Source: Spirodela intermedia
Taxonomy: Eukaryota > Streptophyta > Magnoliopsida > Alismatales > Araceae
Length of the DNA: 64,000 bases
Assembly: GCA_902729315.2 (NCBI GenBank)
Contig: LR746264.1
Span: 4,427,878-4,491,877 of the forward strand
Direction of reading: 5' to 3'
Both the position numbers and the translations under genes were made by a program. Below are positions 47,952 through 59,563 of the stretch, in pieces; the first letter of the stretch is position 1, and every line of letters begins with the position of its first letter. The notes beneath the pieces are model-generated. The model searched no databases. It worked only from the letters and a program-made list of their open reading frames with translations, and had not been told where the DNA came from.

Positions 47952-49555
47952 TTACAGCTTGTTGGACTTGGCCAGGTAGACAACGGTGGCGGAAGTGACG
48001 ACGGGGATGAGGACGTCGTCGGAGATCTGGGAGTTCTTGCCGAGCATCGCCCTCTTCGCGAAGGTAGCCACCACCGGCACGCCCAGAATCAGCAAGAGGA
48101 TCTCCTTGAACCCCTGGCCGGCCTGCACGCTCTGAAACCCTACGGCCTTCTCGAAGAACTTCCGGAACTCCTCCTTGGTCAGCTTCCTCTTCTCGTCCGG
48201 GTGGACCTCCTGCGGAAGAAGAACGAATCAGCAAGATGACGAGACTCTATGAATGTATGTATGTATGTATGTATGTTCTTCTTCCACAGACCTTGAAGAT
48301 GCTCTTGAACCGATCAAAGTTCGGCATGTCGTACTGGATCGCACCGCTCCTCGCGTTGATCTCTCTGTTAGCACACAGAATCAGTGATTATGACACAGAA
48401 TGCCCATCAACGTGCAGCCCCGTCAACGCGCATGCGGGTCAACTGCCTTACCATTTTAATACGTGAGCGGTAGGGAAGAATTATTTTATGCAGAAAAAAA
48501 TAGCTCAGAGAATGCAATGCAAAGTGGGCTCCCGGTATTCTATGTAGAAATATTCTAGCAATCCAGTTGGAAGAAAACCAGGCAGGACTGACTTGGTTTC
48601 TCGGATTTCTTGTACGATTCATGAGTGAGTGCTCGATCTTCTCATGGATGAACTTTTCTGACCACGAGATTCATTCATTTTGGGACAGAAGTTCCCGATC
48701 TCATGAACTATAATCCCGTCACCATCGAAAGTGGTGTCGATCAAGAGGCTGGTTTTAGCAGGAATTTATTCATATCATGATAACATTACCAAATACAAAA
48801 AAAGTAAAGATTTTTTACCAGCTATCTCAGCCCAAAGGAGGTCTGAAATGGATGTTCATGACGGGCCAACAAGATCAATAAATGTGCAAATTGAAAAGAT
48901 ATAGGAAACAGAGAGTTTCGAAAGTTATCCGGAAAATATCGGTCATGAATTTTTTTCGTAAAAAATAAAAAACTTAGCCATATGTGCAAAAGCAACGTGG
49001 GGACTTGATGCAATCCATGTACAATCCTCACGGGAACTTCTGCCAAATTCTCGTAGGAATGACTTAGATGTATGCTGCTCTCATTGCACACAAATGCAAG
49101 CAATGAAGTGTACATTAATGTCAGGTCCAAGAAATCCCATCCATCTGGAAGAAGATATAACGAGAACTTCTCCTCAGCCCCCGGCAGCAGGGAATGAATC
49201 TCTAATCGTTCTTCGTTATTATGGAACTTACTCGACGATTTTATAGACGAAATGATAAAACAGGTTGGGCTTCTGCTCGCTGTTGGATTCCATTAGCTGC
49301 TCGAACTTTTTGTGGTTCTCTTCCAGATACTCTACTACAAATTTCCGGAGATGGTTCCTGAGGTTCTCTTCCGTTCCGGTTCTCTCTGCGGCGACACACA
49401 CACACAGTCACGGCTGATGCTCGGCTACTTCGTCTAGAAAAATCCCTAATCGAAATCGATGCAAGAAAGGGGAAAGCAGAGCGCGAATAGAAACATGAAG
49501 AGCTCAAGAATTTCTCGCACTCACTGGCCATCAGCTTGCCCATGGCTTGTCCCAT
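47952..49555 (-). CDS. Small EF-hand-like membrane protein, function unknown, four exons
   Basis: Exons on minus: 49555-49525, 49385-49232, 48364-48292, 48209-47952. All joins use GT/AG and keep frame, giving 171 residues. It starts MGQAMGKLMA, where Gly2 could be myristoylated. The middle is acidic and helical (NHLRKFVVEYLEENHKKFEQ). HPDEKRKLTKEEFRKFFEKA resembles a degenerate EF-hand loop and exit helix. Two hydrophobic segments follow, FKEILLLILGVPVVATFA and DDVLIPVVTSATVVYLA, before a KSNKL ending. It appears to be a conserved plant protein, but I cannot name a characterised relative. The reading frame is open well upstream of the chosen ATG yet has no earlier ATG, so an extra 5' exon is possible. 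Its 5' end faces the CLT gene across 1.9 kb, a divergent pair. Confidence 0.75.
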
Positions 49556-51033
49556 CTCCTCCGCAGCAGGCTTCTTGCAGTCAAGGCCGCCGAACAGATC
49601 GTGAAGATGGCGAGCCAAACCAGGCGGCACGGCGTGAAAAGATACACAGATGCCTTCCCTAAATATGCACGTTGCAGTTCTTTGCGTGAGGATGCCGCGG
49701 ACATTGCTTCCGATCAGAGAAATCGCCTCTGCAAGGCGGCGTGGTGCCGGAATTCCTCCCCCGCCAAGAACATCCCGCGTTGGGCAACCGCAGGGGCCGA
49801 GGATCTGATATCGGAGAGGGAAGGAATGGCGCTAACGTGATAGAACTCGCGGAAGGGAAGAGCAACCAGCTTTTTCGAAGCAGGATTTTGTTTTTCCACT
49901 TCAATTAATCACTTAATTATTCATGGTTAAAAATCCATTTTATAAATATTAACGGAGAAAAAAAAATTATCCCTCAAAATTTTATAAACCTTTAGATAAA
50001 TTCATCTTCCTAATCTCATCACGAAAGGCCAAATTTGTTCCCCCTATAAAATAAAATAACTACGATTAATCAACTAATTATTCATGGTTTAAATATATAT
50101 TTTATGCGGCACAAAAAATCTGCTTAGAAAAAAATATAATAAAACCTTTAAAAAATATATTTTTCTTACTCATTGGTCTCCTTGGGGCTTAATTTTAACA
50201 AAAAAATCCATCACGAATAATCGTTTTTTAAAGTCAACTAGTTGACTAATTAGAATATTGGGCTCTATAACAGCATGGTCAACAGCCCATCAATCTGATG
50301 ACCATAAGATTACGAATTATTGGGGGTGCTGATCAGGGCCTAATTGAGCCTATAAATGGGAAATAATGAATCCGGCATGATTTTCAGGTAGGTTCATTTA
50401 TGGGCCTTGCTTGGGCTATGAAGGGCTCCACGTACAACCCTATCTATATTATATAGACCTTGACCAAATATTTTTGCTCCATTTTATTCCGTATTTTGAT
50501 TTAGAAAATAATAATATTGGGACAAAATTATAGCCCAAAATAAAATTATAATCGGAGAATTCAACTGGTGTTGGGCCTTAGTTTTCCCCATTTTAATAAG
50601 CATAAAGGAATTACGAATTCTACCCCTGTCGAGTATTATTTTTTTAAGGCATCCGTACCGTTGACTTTGGCAAGCCACAGAGGAATTAAAGTACTTTTCA
50701 AATAAGAATAAAAAGTAAGATAATCTGATAAGATTCTGTCTAACCGTTTGGGGAAGCGGAGGGGATGGAACGCTTTTCGAGGCGAAGGCGACTCGAACTC
50801 GAGCGGTTCGACTCGGTGCTTCCAAATGACGCCACGCCATACTGGTTCTGACGGGCACGTCTTTCGTTCCGCCACGTGTTAATGTGAAGAGTCGTAGATC
50901 CTCATTGGACGGTCAGGATGCGGCCACGGTATTGACAGAGAGGACAGACGCCAAAGCTGACTGGACTGAGGCGGCAGAGCCGCCGCATCTGGCGGGCCTG
51001 CTTCTGCTTTTACCAGTCACATCACTGGCCATG

Positions 51034-51064
<31 letters not shown>

Positions 51065-51425
51065 GCCAACTGTGGAGAGAAGGGAATCAATCGGGAAGCA
51101 TTGCAGAGGAACAGGAGGGGACAGGGGGATCGAGGAGGGATCAGGGGCGGAGAGAAGGGAATTGGTTCCATCCTCTCTCTCTCTCTCTCCCCTTCTCTAT
51201 CTCTCTCGCTCTGTGCCAATTGTGGAGGGAAGGGGGTCGATCGGGAAGCACTGGGGAGAAGTGGGGCGGGGAGAGTGGGAGAAGGGGTGGAGGGTCGAGG
51301 GTAGTTGAGGAGGGATCGGAGGCGGAGGAAAGAGGAGAGAAGGGAATTTGGGTCCTTCTTCATCGCGGTGAATTGAGGAGGAGGATAGAGGAGAGTTTGA
51401 TTGTGTCTTCCTCGCTGGTCCGACC
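49556..51425. other. Divergent intergenic region between EF-hand-like gene and CLT
   Basis: 49860-50640 is AT-rich with no recognisable gene. From about 50740 it turns GC-rich and then CT-rich ((CT)n at 51032-51063 and 51175-51190). The part nearest 51426 is probably CLT promoter and 5' UTR. Frames of up to 235 codons on both strands here look like composition artefacts. Confidence 0.5.
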
Positions 51426-54400
51426 ATGGCGGCGTGCTGGCGCGGGCTCGTCCTCCCCACAGAGTCCCCTTCGGTTGCGCCGCTGCCGCTGCCGCCGCGG
51501 GCCGCCTGCCGAGTTGCTGCTACATCGTCGCTGCTACTTTCCGCTCTCCGTCCCCGCGAGGAGTGCAATCGGCGGCGGTCCGCCGGGGTAACGCGATCGC
51601 GTCACCACGGCTCGGGATGCGGCGGCGAGGAGGGGATCTTCCCCTCCCCGAAGAGCCCTCTGCTCCTTCCCCGGCCAATTGGGGTCCGGTGGTGGCGGCA
51701 GAAGGGGCCTGTGGCAAGTCCGGGCGCCATGGGCGAGAAGATGATGGGGAACGTGGAGGGGGATCAAGTGGCTACGGGAAGAAGCGAGACGAGAAGCAAG
51801 AAGGAGGTGCTGGCGGCGGCGGCGTTGACGGTGGCCTTGGCCACAGGGAATAGAGTGTTTTACAAGTTGGCGCTGATCCCACTGAAGAACTACCCCTTCT
51901 TCCTCGCCCAGCTCGCCACGTTCGGGTACGCTCCCTCTCCTTTTTCCTCCCTTCTTCAATTCTGGATAACCTTAGTAATGCAAAGGCAGAGGATTGCGGC
52001 AACTCGCCGTCGTTGGTGAGCAATCTGCTCCGCCGCTTCGAGTACGGCAAGTTTTTCCGCTCGCAAGTGGCTTTCAGGGATGCCCTTCGGAGGTGACGTC
52101 GTGAAGCTTAGTCTGACTTTTTACTTTGTCCGCAATGTGCCACGAACCCACCACCATCACCGTTGACCCGATGCTCATCCCATCGTAAATCTACTAGTAC
52201 GAAAATGCCCACGGTGACGTTGATTTCAGGGTCGATCGCAAGATAGTTGAGGCGTTTTATTCTCTGTTCTCCTGTTCTCGACGTGGCTAATTGAGAGAAC
52301 ACTACATTTTATCATTTTGTAGCAGCCCATTGGATGACTTCACAAGCTCTCTGTGCGCTAAACTGAACTCGACGCTGCTAAGATACTGCTCATCAGGCAT
52401 CTGGCTTGTGCCCACGATGGTTAATTAGTCCCAAAATATACCTTTTCCGGCAATGGCAATGAATGTGGTGTTCTTTATCTACATGCTGAAAGGTTAAAGA
52501 TTTGACTTGTTCATACATCTATGAAAATCTAGCTTGTCTCATTTCGCACAAGGAATGCTCTGCTTTTCGTGATCGTTTTGGTTGTACCAATGTTGATAAA
52601 AAAGCAGTAGCTAGACATCAGATTTCTGTAAGTTTCACTGAGAATTGGTTCTTCTATTAAATTTATTGAAAATCTCTCGTAATTCGTCGGCACTTGTCTA
52701 TGATTTTCAGGTATGTTGTGGTATATTTTTCCATTCTGTACTTTCGTTATCATGCTGGGATTGTTACAGACAAGATGCTATCCTTACCTAAGGGTCCGTA
52801 TGTTGCCATAGGGCTTTTAGAAACTATTTCAGCAGTTTCGGGAATGGCAGCTACAGGTAGAAAGTCCTTAGACATTGTTATGCTCTATCCTGTTTACTTT
52901 CCAAAGTATAATTATTTAATTTCTCAAACTACTCAAAAATTCCATGCTTGATTTCATTTTAGCTTACCTTAAACTGGAGATCATTCAAATCCAAGCTACC
53001 TTTTGAGAAATCCTTATCATTCTTTTTCTTTTCCTCAAATGGCATGGTATATATGCTGGTCTAGTTTGCTGGGTGAAGTTTCATTTGCAGCGATTTTTCT
53101 TGGGTTCGTTGTTTCAGCGAAACCTACATTGGCATGCTCATACTAGAATGGGTTCTAGGAAATACACATAAAGGAGGCAGGCACAAGGATATGTATTACC
53201 TTAAATTGCATGTTACCAGTCAGGTTAAGGGTACCAGTCAACAAACAATAGGATGTTTTACTGTGTTGCATTGGGTGGAACAAAAAATTGCATGATTCAA
53301 GGTTGTGGATGGAAAAGATGCCTGGATGGTATTGGCTCTTTTGTTTCATACAGACAATCTTGCTGTGCCTTTAGGCCCAGTTCTAGACTTAGGATGGCAT
53401 ACAAACCTCTATTTGTGGGGCTGGGATTACACTTTCCGACAATTATCATCAATTGCATACCTATGTCTTTTGATCCAACTTTTATTTTAAATTAATTAAA
53501 ATGCATTTTTTTAATAAAAGCTTCGTAGTAAATGGATGCTTTCGTTGCCTTTTTAATTCCAGTACCGTCATCTTCCTCAGTAATTCTGCCTTAAAAATGT
53601 CTTTATTTAGATAACATTGGATTCTGAGCATTTCGACTACTTCACTTTCTCTGTTTTTCTGAGAATTTTGCCTGATTCCTTCCTGCTTCTCTCCTTGGAA
53701 CAGCTGTTCTTTCCGGCGCATCAATTCCTATACTATCTCAGGTGTGCAGTGGCAGGAGATCATGCTAATTTTTTTAATACTTTTTATCCTCAGTTTAACA
53801 TAATATTCATTTTTTCTTTGCCTTCTTAATGTGTGGTATCTATGAACGATCAATGGTTTGAAGTAAATAACTGACTGCATTGGCTTATAATCTTCAATGC
53901 AGACATTTCTTGTGTGGCAGCTTATATTGTCATATCTCGTTCTTGGGAGACGATATAGATTCAATCAAGTTGTTGGATGCCTCCTCGTCTCTGTTGGTGT
54001 CATAATAACCGTTATGAGGTAATTTCTTCTCATTATATCCAAATGGAAAACCCTCAGCAAGGTAACCCCGGCGTTTTTTCTATACTTGATGGTTGACTTT
54101 TTCTGCCCAAAGGATGTTGGGACCTCAGAAGGGCAAATGCTGAATTGGACCGTCCTGATTCATTCGAGGCTGTAGATGTAAAATGGTTGGAGACCCCTGT
54201 GATTCGATTGTTTCTAATGTGAACTGACGATTGGAGAGCCTAACATACTGCAGCAGTCTCGCATACAAAGACCGATTGAATATGTGTTCTGAACATACTG
54301 GGGGCTATAACAAGATCATCTGTTGACTTGTTATAGGCCTTTTTGGATCATCTCTCTGTTCACCGCTAGAAAGTATAAGGACAACTTGAAATTATAATAA

Positions 54401-55290
54401 CCTTGAGAAATGGGGGTCATCAGAAAGATAGGAAAAATAATATATTTCCCAAATATCATGTAGATTGCCATTCAATTCTGCCAACTTCAGAAATAACTTC
54501 TCTTAATTTAGACGATAAATTTCACTTTCATATGAACTGCCCCACTCGAGATTTTCTTTTGGGTAGATTAGCTATGGATTGGTTGCTACATCTGAGATCA
54601 TTGCTATTTCTTCCTTGTGCAGCGGAACAGGTTCTAGTGTCTCTTTGCGGGGTACCGAAATTTTCTGGACGCTCCTGATGATAAATTCATTTCTATTCCA
54701 AGCTGCTGACACAGTATTAAAGGTCCTTCATATTGAGCATTCACTTGGTGAAGTTTGTGTATCACCTGGTGGCAGAAACCAGAGTTCTTCCGACAAGTCT
54801 GACTTTTATTTATTCATTTTTAGGAGATAATTTTTGAGAATGCTACCAAGAAATTAAAGGTATGTTCTTAACAAGCTATCTTCCCCTCCTTCAGCGGAAA
54901 GATTCTTTGCAAGCTCGGATCAAAATGAGTCTTTCTTGTTGAAATGCTTCTCGATTTCGCATAAATTTTCGATTCACAGTTGGGTTATTTGTAGGGCGGC
55001 TCAGTTGATATCTTTGTGGTGAACTCTTATGGATCTGCGTTCCAAGTACGCTTTCTATGGCGATCTAACATCTAAACAATAATTCTTCATATTTCTTCGC
55101 CTTTCTCGATTCTTTTGTAATCTTCAAGAGCAACGTGAGAAGCAAAACCCTGCTGCTCTTCCGCAGGCCCTGTTTACATGCCTCCTACTCCCTTTGTTGA
55201 CAAAATTATGGGGGATTCCATTGGCTCAACTTCCAGCATACATCAAAGATGGAACGGCCTGCTTTCTTAATATCGGGTCACTATCCCACG

Positions 55291-55335
<45 letters not shown>

Positions 55336-56381
55336 ACTGTATGCATCTAGTCTTCCTTTTTCTTTCCCCATCATTTTACCAAACAGTGGCTTAGTCCGAG
55401 TGATTCTGCTAAGTATTTTTCAAGTTTCTTAAAGAATTTGCAAGCCATGAACATGCCATTTAAAACGCAATCCATCTTAGATCAAAGGCCCCAGGTTCAG
55501 TGGATAGCTTGGCCTCTCAGAACACTCAGAGTGCAGGCACCGAGGAAAATATAAATATTTTCTACATTCATACACAGATCTTTCGAAAATGTGAGAAGAA
55601 AAGAAATCATTGGTAGCGGCACTCTGTGTTCCTCGAGAGGGCCATGGCAAATATTACACCTCGATTTATTCCTCACATTTTTATCCCTACTTTGTATCTT
55701 CTAACCAAGATCAAGTCCTCTTTTTGAGTTTTTTTTTTAATAATTTTTTTGTCTAAAGAAGAAAGTTTACTCGGGAAACTGAGCTGAGATCCTCAAACGT
55801 TCCACAGGATGTGAAGGAGCGCCTCTGTTGCCGGTCTTGTTCGTGCTCGTGAACATGGCTTTCAACATTTCGCTGCTGAATCTGGTCAAGATCTCCTCCG
55901 GGGTTGCTTCCTGTCTAGCTTCCACTTTCTCAGGTCGCTCTCTCTCTCTCTCTCTCTGCCTCCTATCTCTGGGGACCCCCGTTAACATCCTCTCCTCTAG
56001 GACCCTCCTCCTGTCTGCCCCGATGGGCCGCAGGTGATGGGTCCTCTCTCTCTCTCTCCCCCTCTCCCTCTCTCTCTCTCTCTCTCTCTCTGGTGGGTTG
56101 GGAAGGCTGTTCAAGGCTCTCTTGCTTTGTTGTTTTCCCCTTTGGTTTCCGTCTTCTTCTTACTTATTTTGGGCGGGATTGGTGCTGGTGCAGTGCCCCT
56201 CTCCATCTATGTCTTCACGCTCCCCCTTCCGTACGCCGGCGTCCCGTCGCCCCTTCCGGCGGGCTTCCTGGCCGGCGCCGCCGTCCTCGTGGCCGGTCTC
56301 CTGCTCTACTCCTTCACTCCCCCGCCGCCCGGCGACCAGTCAGCGGCGGCGCCGCTGCTCCCCCACGCCCCTGCTGCGTAG
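51426..56381 (+). CDS. CLT: CRT-like transporter (CLT family), plastid, ten exons
   Basis: Homologue of plant CLT1-3, chloroquine-resistance-transporter-like carriers of the plastid envelope that move glutathione and its precursor thiols to the cytosol. Exons: 51426-51925, 52711-52856, 53704-53741, 53903-54018, 54623-54722, 54824-54859, 54995-55045, 55167-55290, 55808-55933, 56194-56381. Joins keep frame, giving 474 residues. Residues 1 to about 95 are Arg/Ser/Ala-rich, a likely transit peptide. The membrane part has about ten helices with family signatures ATGNRVFYKLALIPLKNYPF (about 140-159), SQTFLVWQLILSYLVLGRRY, FVVNSYGSAFQALF and NISLLNLVKISSGVAS. The start at 51426 is chosen because it supplies the transit peptide; an internal in-frame ATG lies at 51729. 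CT microsatellites follow the donor sites of introns 8 and 9. Confidence 0.92.
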
Positions 56382-56477
56382 CCGCGGCGGCGTCCTGGCG
56401 GAGCTCTGATTCTCTCTCTCTCTCTCTCTCGCCTGTATCTTGTAAACAGTTGAGTCGAGGATGTGCATTGAAATGGG

Positions 56478-56483
56478 AATAAA
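56478..56483 (+). terminator. Polyadenylation signal of CLT
   Basis: AATAAA about 97 bases after the CLT stop codon, followed by an A/T-rich stretch. It is the probable signal for 3' end formation and lies only about 50 bases from the stop of the opposing OSR gene. Confidence 0.6.
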
Positions 56484-56534
56484 AATATATACATTTATAG
56501 TAAGCCTAGTGTCGGGAAGCCGGAGGAGACGGGC

Positions 56535-56738
56535 TCAGGCGCCGGGGCTGGCGAGGTTACCGTCGCCGGAGGGGATAAAGGCGAGGCTGAGGACGAGGAG
56601 CAACATGGCGACGGGAAGGAGGAGCAGCACCGCCGGCGGCGGTGGCAGCGGCGGGAGCAACGGCGGCAGCAGGAGCAGGAGCGCCGCCACCCCCAGCAGC
56701 AGCAGCAGCTGCGCCGGCGTCCTCAGGTGGCCGGGCAT
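56535..56738 (-). CDS. ARGOS/OSR-family organ-size protein (67 aa)
   Basis: Small integral membrane protein of the ER. ARGOS, ARL and OSR proteins promote organ growth and damp ethylene signalling. The 67 residues contain the whole OSR domain: a first hydrophobic helix (LLLLLGVAALLLLLPP, about 11-26), the hallmark proline stretch PPLPPPP (29-35), and a second helix (AVLLLLPVAMLLLVLSLAF, 36-54). The tail is short. The start is the ATG at 56738; the frame extends upstream only with non-ATG codons. A TATA-like AATAAATAT (56807-56815, minus) with an overlapping CCAAT lies about 70-80 bases upstream and fits a very short 5' UTR. It converges on CLT. Repeated Leu and Pro codons make it look like low complexity, but domain order and promoter position support a gene. 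Confidence 0.8.
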   Translation of the reverse strand: MPGHLRTPAQLLLLLGVAALLLLLPPLLPPLPPPPAVLLLLPVAMLLLVLSLAFIPSGDGNLASPGA

Positions 56739-56950
56739 CTGGGTACTCGGCCGGCGTGGCCCTCGACGCCCCACCACCCTGCCGCCGGCGCCCTCCCTGG
56801 ACGTCCATATTTATTGGGCGAGTGCATGGGCGCGCTGAAGGTCGCCTCCACGTGTTCGCTTCGGGCCCGACGGACCCTCGTGTGGTGCTACTTACGCTTC
56901 AGGACGGTTTAATTAGTTGACCATTTAGTACCTCATTAATCGAGGCAGAT

Positions 56951-57430
56951 GGGCCATTTAGGGTTCTTCCTTCAACATCAGCTTTGGAAATAACTCAACC
57001 TAACGTCTGCATTTACCCTTTTTAGAAAAAGTGTTGACTTGAAAGAACAAGTGCAGGCAGTGAACTCACAAGTTATGAGGAAATGAGGGATTATCTAATC
57101 ATTAAGTTTAGGGGAGGGAGTGCTATCAATTGCATGGGAATGGAGGGAGGTGGGTCATTTAGGGTTCTTCTTCCGGCATTAACTTTGGAAATAAGTCAAC
57201 TAAACTTCTGCATTTCCCCTTTCTAGAAAAAGGGTTGACTTGAAGGAACAATTTTAGGCGGTGATCTCACAAGTTTATTGCATGGGATTGGAGGGAGGGG
57301 GGTCATTTAGGATTCTTCTTCCGACATCAGCTTTGGAAATAAGTCAACTTAACTTCTGCATTTCCCCTTTTTAGAAAAAGGGTTGACTTGAAGGAACAAT
57401 TGCAGGTGGTGAACTCGCAGGTTACTTTTC
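56951..57430 (+). repeat. Three-copy tandem repeat upstream of the OSR gene
   Basis: Units start near 56951, 57152 and 57300 with GGGYCATTTAGGRTTCTTC. Each holds CTTTGGAAATAA, CTTCTGCATTT-like sequence and AAAGNGTTGACTTGAA, so each carries a W-box TTGAC. Unit 1 is longer than unit 2 by about 50 bases of extra sequence at its end. All lie on the promoter side of the minus-strand OSR gene. Confidence 0.8.
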
Positions 57431-57661
57431 TCCCATCACGAAACTTACGGTAGGGAAGGTATCAATGGCAGTGGGCATGGTGGTCCGGTAGTGGAGAAGA
57501 GGCGTTGCAAAGAAGAAATGAGGGCTTGCCTTTCTCACCTCGTTCCTCTTGCATTCTCCTCGTGCGCCATCTCACCGTACGGTGATGGGACAGGTTGGAG
57601 GTAGTAATGGCTGTCCTTCGGTCCTCTTCAGTGCTGTCATTACTCTCACAATGCCCAATAG

Positions 57662-57707
<46 letters not shown>

Positions 57708-58950
57708 AGCTGGGTACGTTATCTTTCCTCTCTATCTACACTTGCAACGGCTGTGGGGATCGAGAGCAGTGAAGAGCATGATAAGATAACTGATGTGCAT
57801 CGTCATTGAGATGCACGCTAGCCATAGATTAATGGGTCAGCCGCCAGCAACCTTGTACCACGACCAAGTGCATTGCTTACGCAATAGAACCATCAACCAA
57901 GTAGAGAAAGTCAACACGTAAACGCATAAAACGTTCATAGACTCACATGTGGCAAGTACTCGTACCTGCCAAGAGATGTCCTTTGTGCACGATTGGTCCA
58001 CAAATTTCAAACATTGGAAGTGAATTTTCGTTTTAAACTAAAATAATACTTGATATAGTAAATGTCTTAATGACCACTTTTCAAAAATATTGAATTGTTC
58101 AAGCAAATTTATATAATATTCACAGATTTATCGTGGCTATATAATTCAAGTGTGTTGCTACAGTGGCGATGCAGTGAAAGTTGTGGAATAAAAATTCACA
58201 AAGCATGAAATTCAAAATAGGGAAGAATACAAATTAGGCCTTGAATCATCAAGGCGCAAAATTCTTCAATTCTTGAGTTGACGAGGAATTTTTCGAATGA
58301 TCCTTGAATCCACAAAAGATATGAACATGTCTTGAATCCACAAGCACTCATACATATCACCAAAAAAATTAGTAATCTTGATCATTTCATGAGATTACAA
58401 TGTTTAAGCCATTAAGTAATTGCCTTTAAAAAAATTATATACGTTAATAGAAACATGATTGAAGATAATAAATAGTGAAAATTCTAAAACCTTATAAATC
58501 TAATGCATTTCCCACACTTTTCAAAAGATGCAGTATATAGTAATTTCCCAAAAGCACTCATGCAGTATATAGTCTTACATCTAGGGTTATGCTCATTGAT
58601 CATACTATTTTTATGCAACTTTATATTGCATATTTTTTCGATGCAAAGTAGTGAAGGTATTGTGCAAGACAAGACCAAAATGGGACGTAAAGGAAGACCA
58701 AAAATGTCCAAGTCCCCACTCATCATATGATTCTTCCCCAAATGGCAAAGGCTCCTAGAAGTAGGCTTCTGATAGCTGGTCTCCATGCAGCGTTTGCAGC
58801 ATGCCATGCAAATACTGCACCACCATGTAGTTCTTCTGCATGCATGGCTTCAGGACGAGACTGAGATTGCACCCCCCGCCAATGCACGCACGTTGAATGG
58901 GTATTGGTGTACTTTTTTGGGAAATTAAGGTTGGCTTTCGTGGGACTGAT
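57431..58950. other. Intergenic with (GA)n tract
   Basis: Contains a perfect (GA)n run at 57665-57702 and AT-rich DNA from about 58010 to 58700. Short frames here resemble nothing. No gene recognised. Confidence 0.45.
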
Positions 58951-58954
58951 TTTG

Positions 58955-59230
58955 TTTTCTTGCGGCAGGTTGAGCATTCTCCGTCATCGTATGTTCATAA
59001 GGTTGACTTTCAGGTCGCTGTGCACTAATATGCTGCTATCAAGAAACCATTTTACTTGAGGAAAGAGGGGCCATTTCCGATCCAGGGAAGCAAACAGCGC
59101 GAACTGATTTTTTTTTTCTTCTTGCTGACAGGTTGACCATTCTCATTCAACGGATGCTATAAGGTTGACTTTCAGGTCTCTGTGCACCAATCTGCCGCTG
59201 TCAAGAAATTATTTTGCTTGAGCAAAGAAG
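58955..59230 (+). repeat. Two-copy tandem duplication of about 162 bp
   Basis: CAGGTTGAGCATTCTC near 58966 and CAGGTTGACCATTCTC near 59129 open two similar stretches that both continue ATAAGGTTGACTTTCAGGTC, CTGTGCAC, and ATCAAGAAA-like sequence to GAGGAAAGAG/GAGCAAAGAA. Non-coding. Confidence 0.7.
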
Positions 59231-59319
59231 GGGGAAACCAAATTGCGATCCACTGGACGGTGAAGGGGAGAGATTCGCCGACCAGACGGTGCAGGTTCTT
59301 CCGCCCTGATGTGTGTGTG

Positions 59320-59321
<2 letters not shown>

Positions 59322-59371
<50 letters not shown>

Positions 59372-59509
59372 GGATTGCTTTGCTTGTCTCTCCAGCCTTG
59401 ACCTGCCGGTGGAAGTGGGTGGGGGCGGGGGGGGAGGGGGGGTGTCTGCTAATGGGGAGAGAGTCATCAGATTCCTACCCCACTGCGGGATAAGTGGGAT
59501 ATGAGAGTT

Positions 59510-59559
<50 letters not shown>
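59322..59559 (+). repeat. Pair of long (GA)n microsatellites
   Basis: Pure GA runs at 59322-59366 and 59513-59559, with poly-G sequence near 59420-59441 between them and a poly-C run directly after the second. Other (GA)n/(CT)n runs of similar purity lie at 929-953, 36291-36325, 44429-44454, 45520-45557, 51032-51063, 55299-55332, 56044-56091 and 57665-57702. Confidence 0.9.

Positions 59560-59563
<4 letters not shown>

Noticed and set aside
50884-51591. 235-codon plus-strand frame upstream of CLT
   Set aside because: Low-complexity CT and GA tracts encode Ser/Leu/Glu runs. It overlaps the CLT first exon in another frame and shows no domain.
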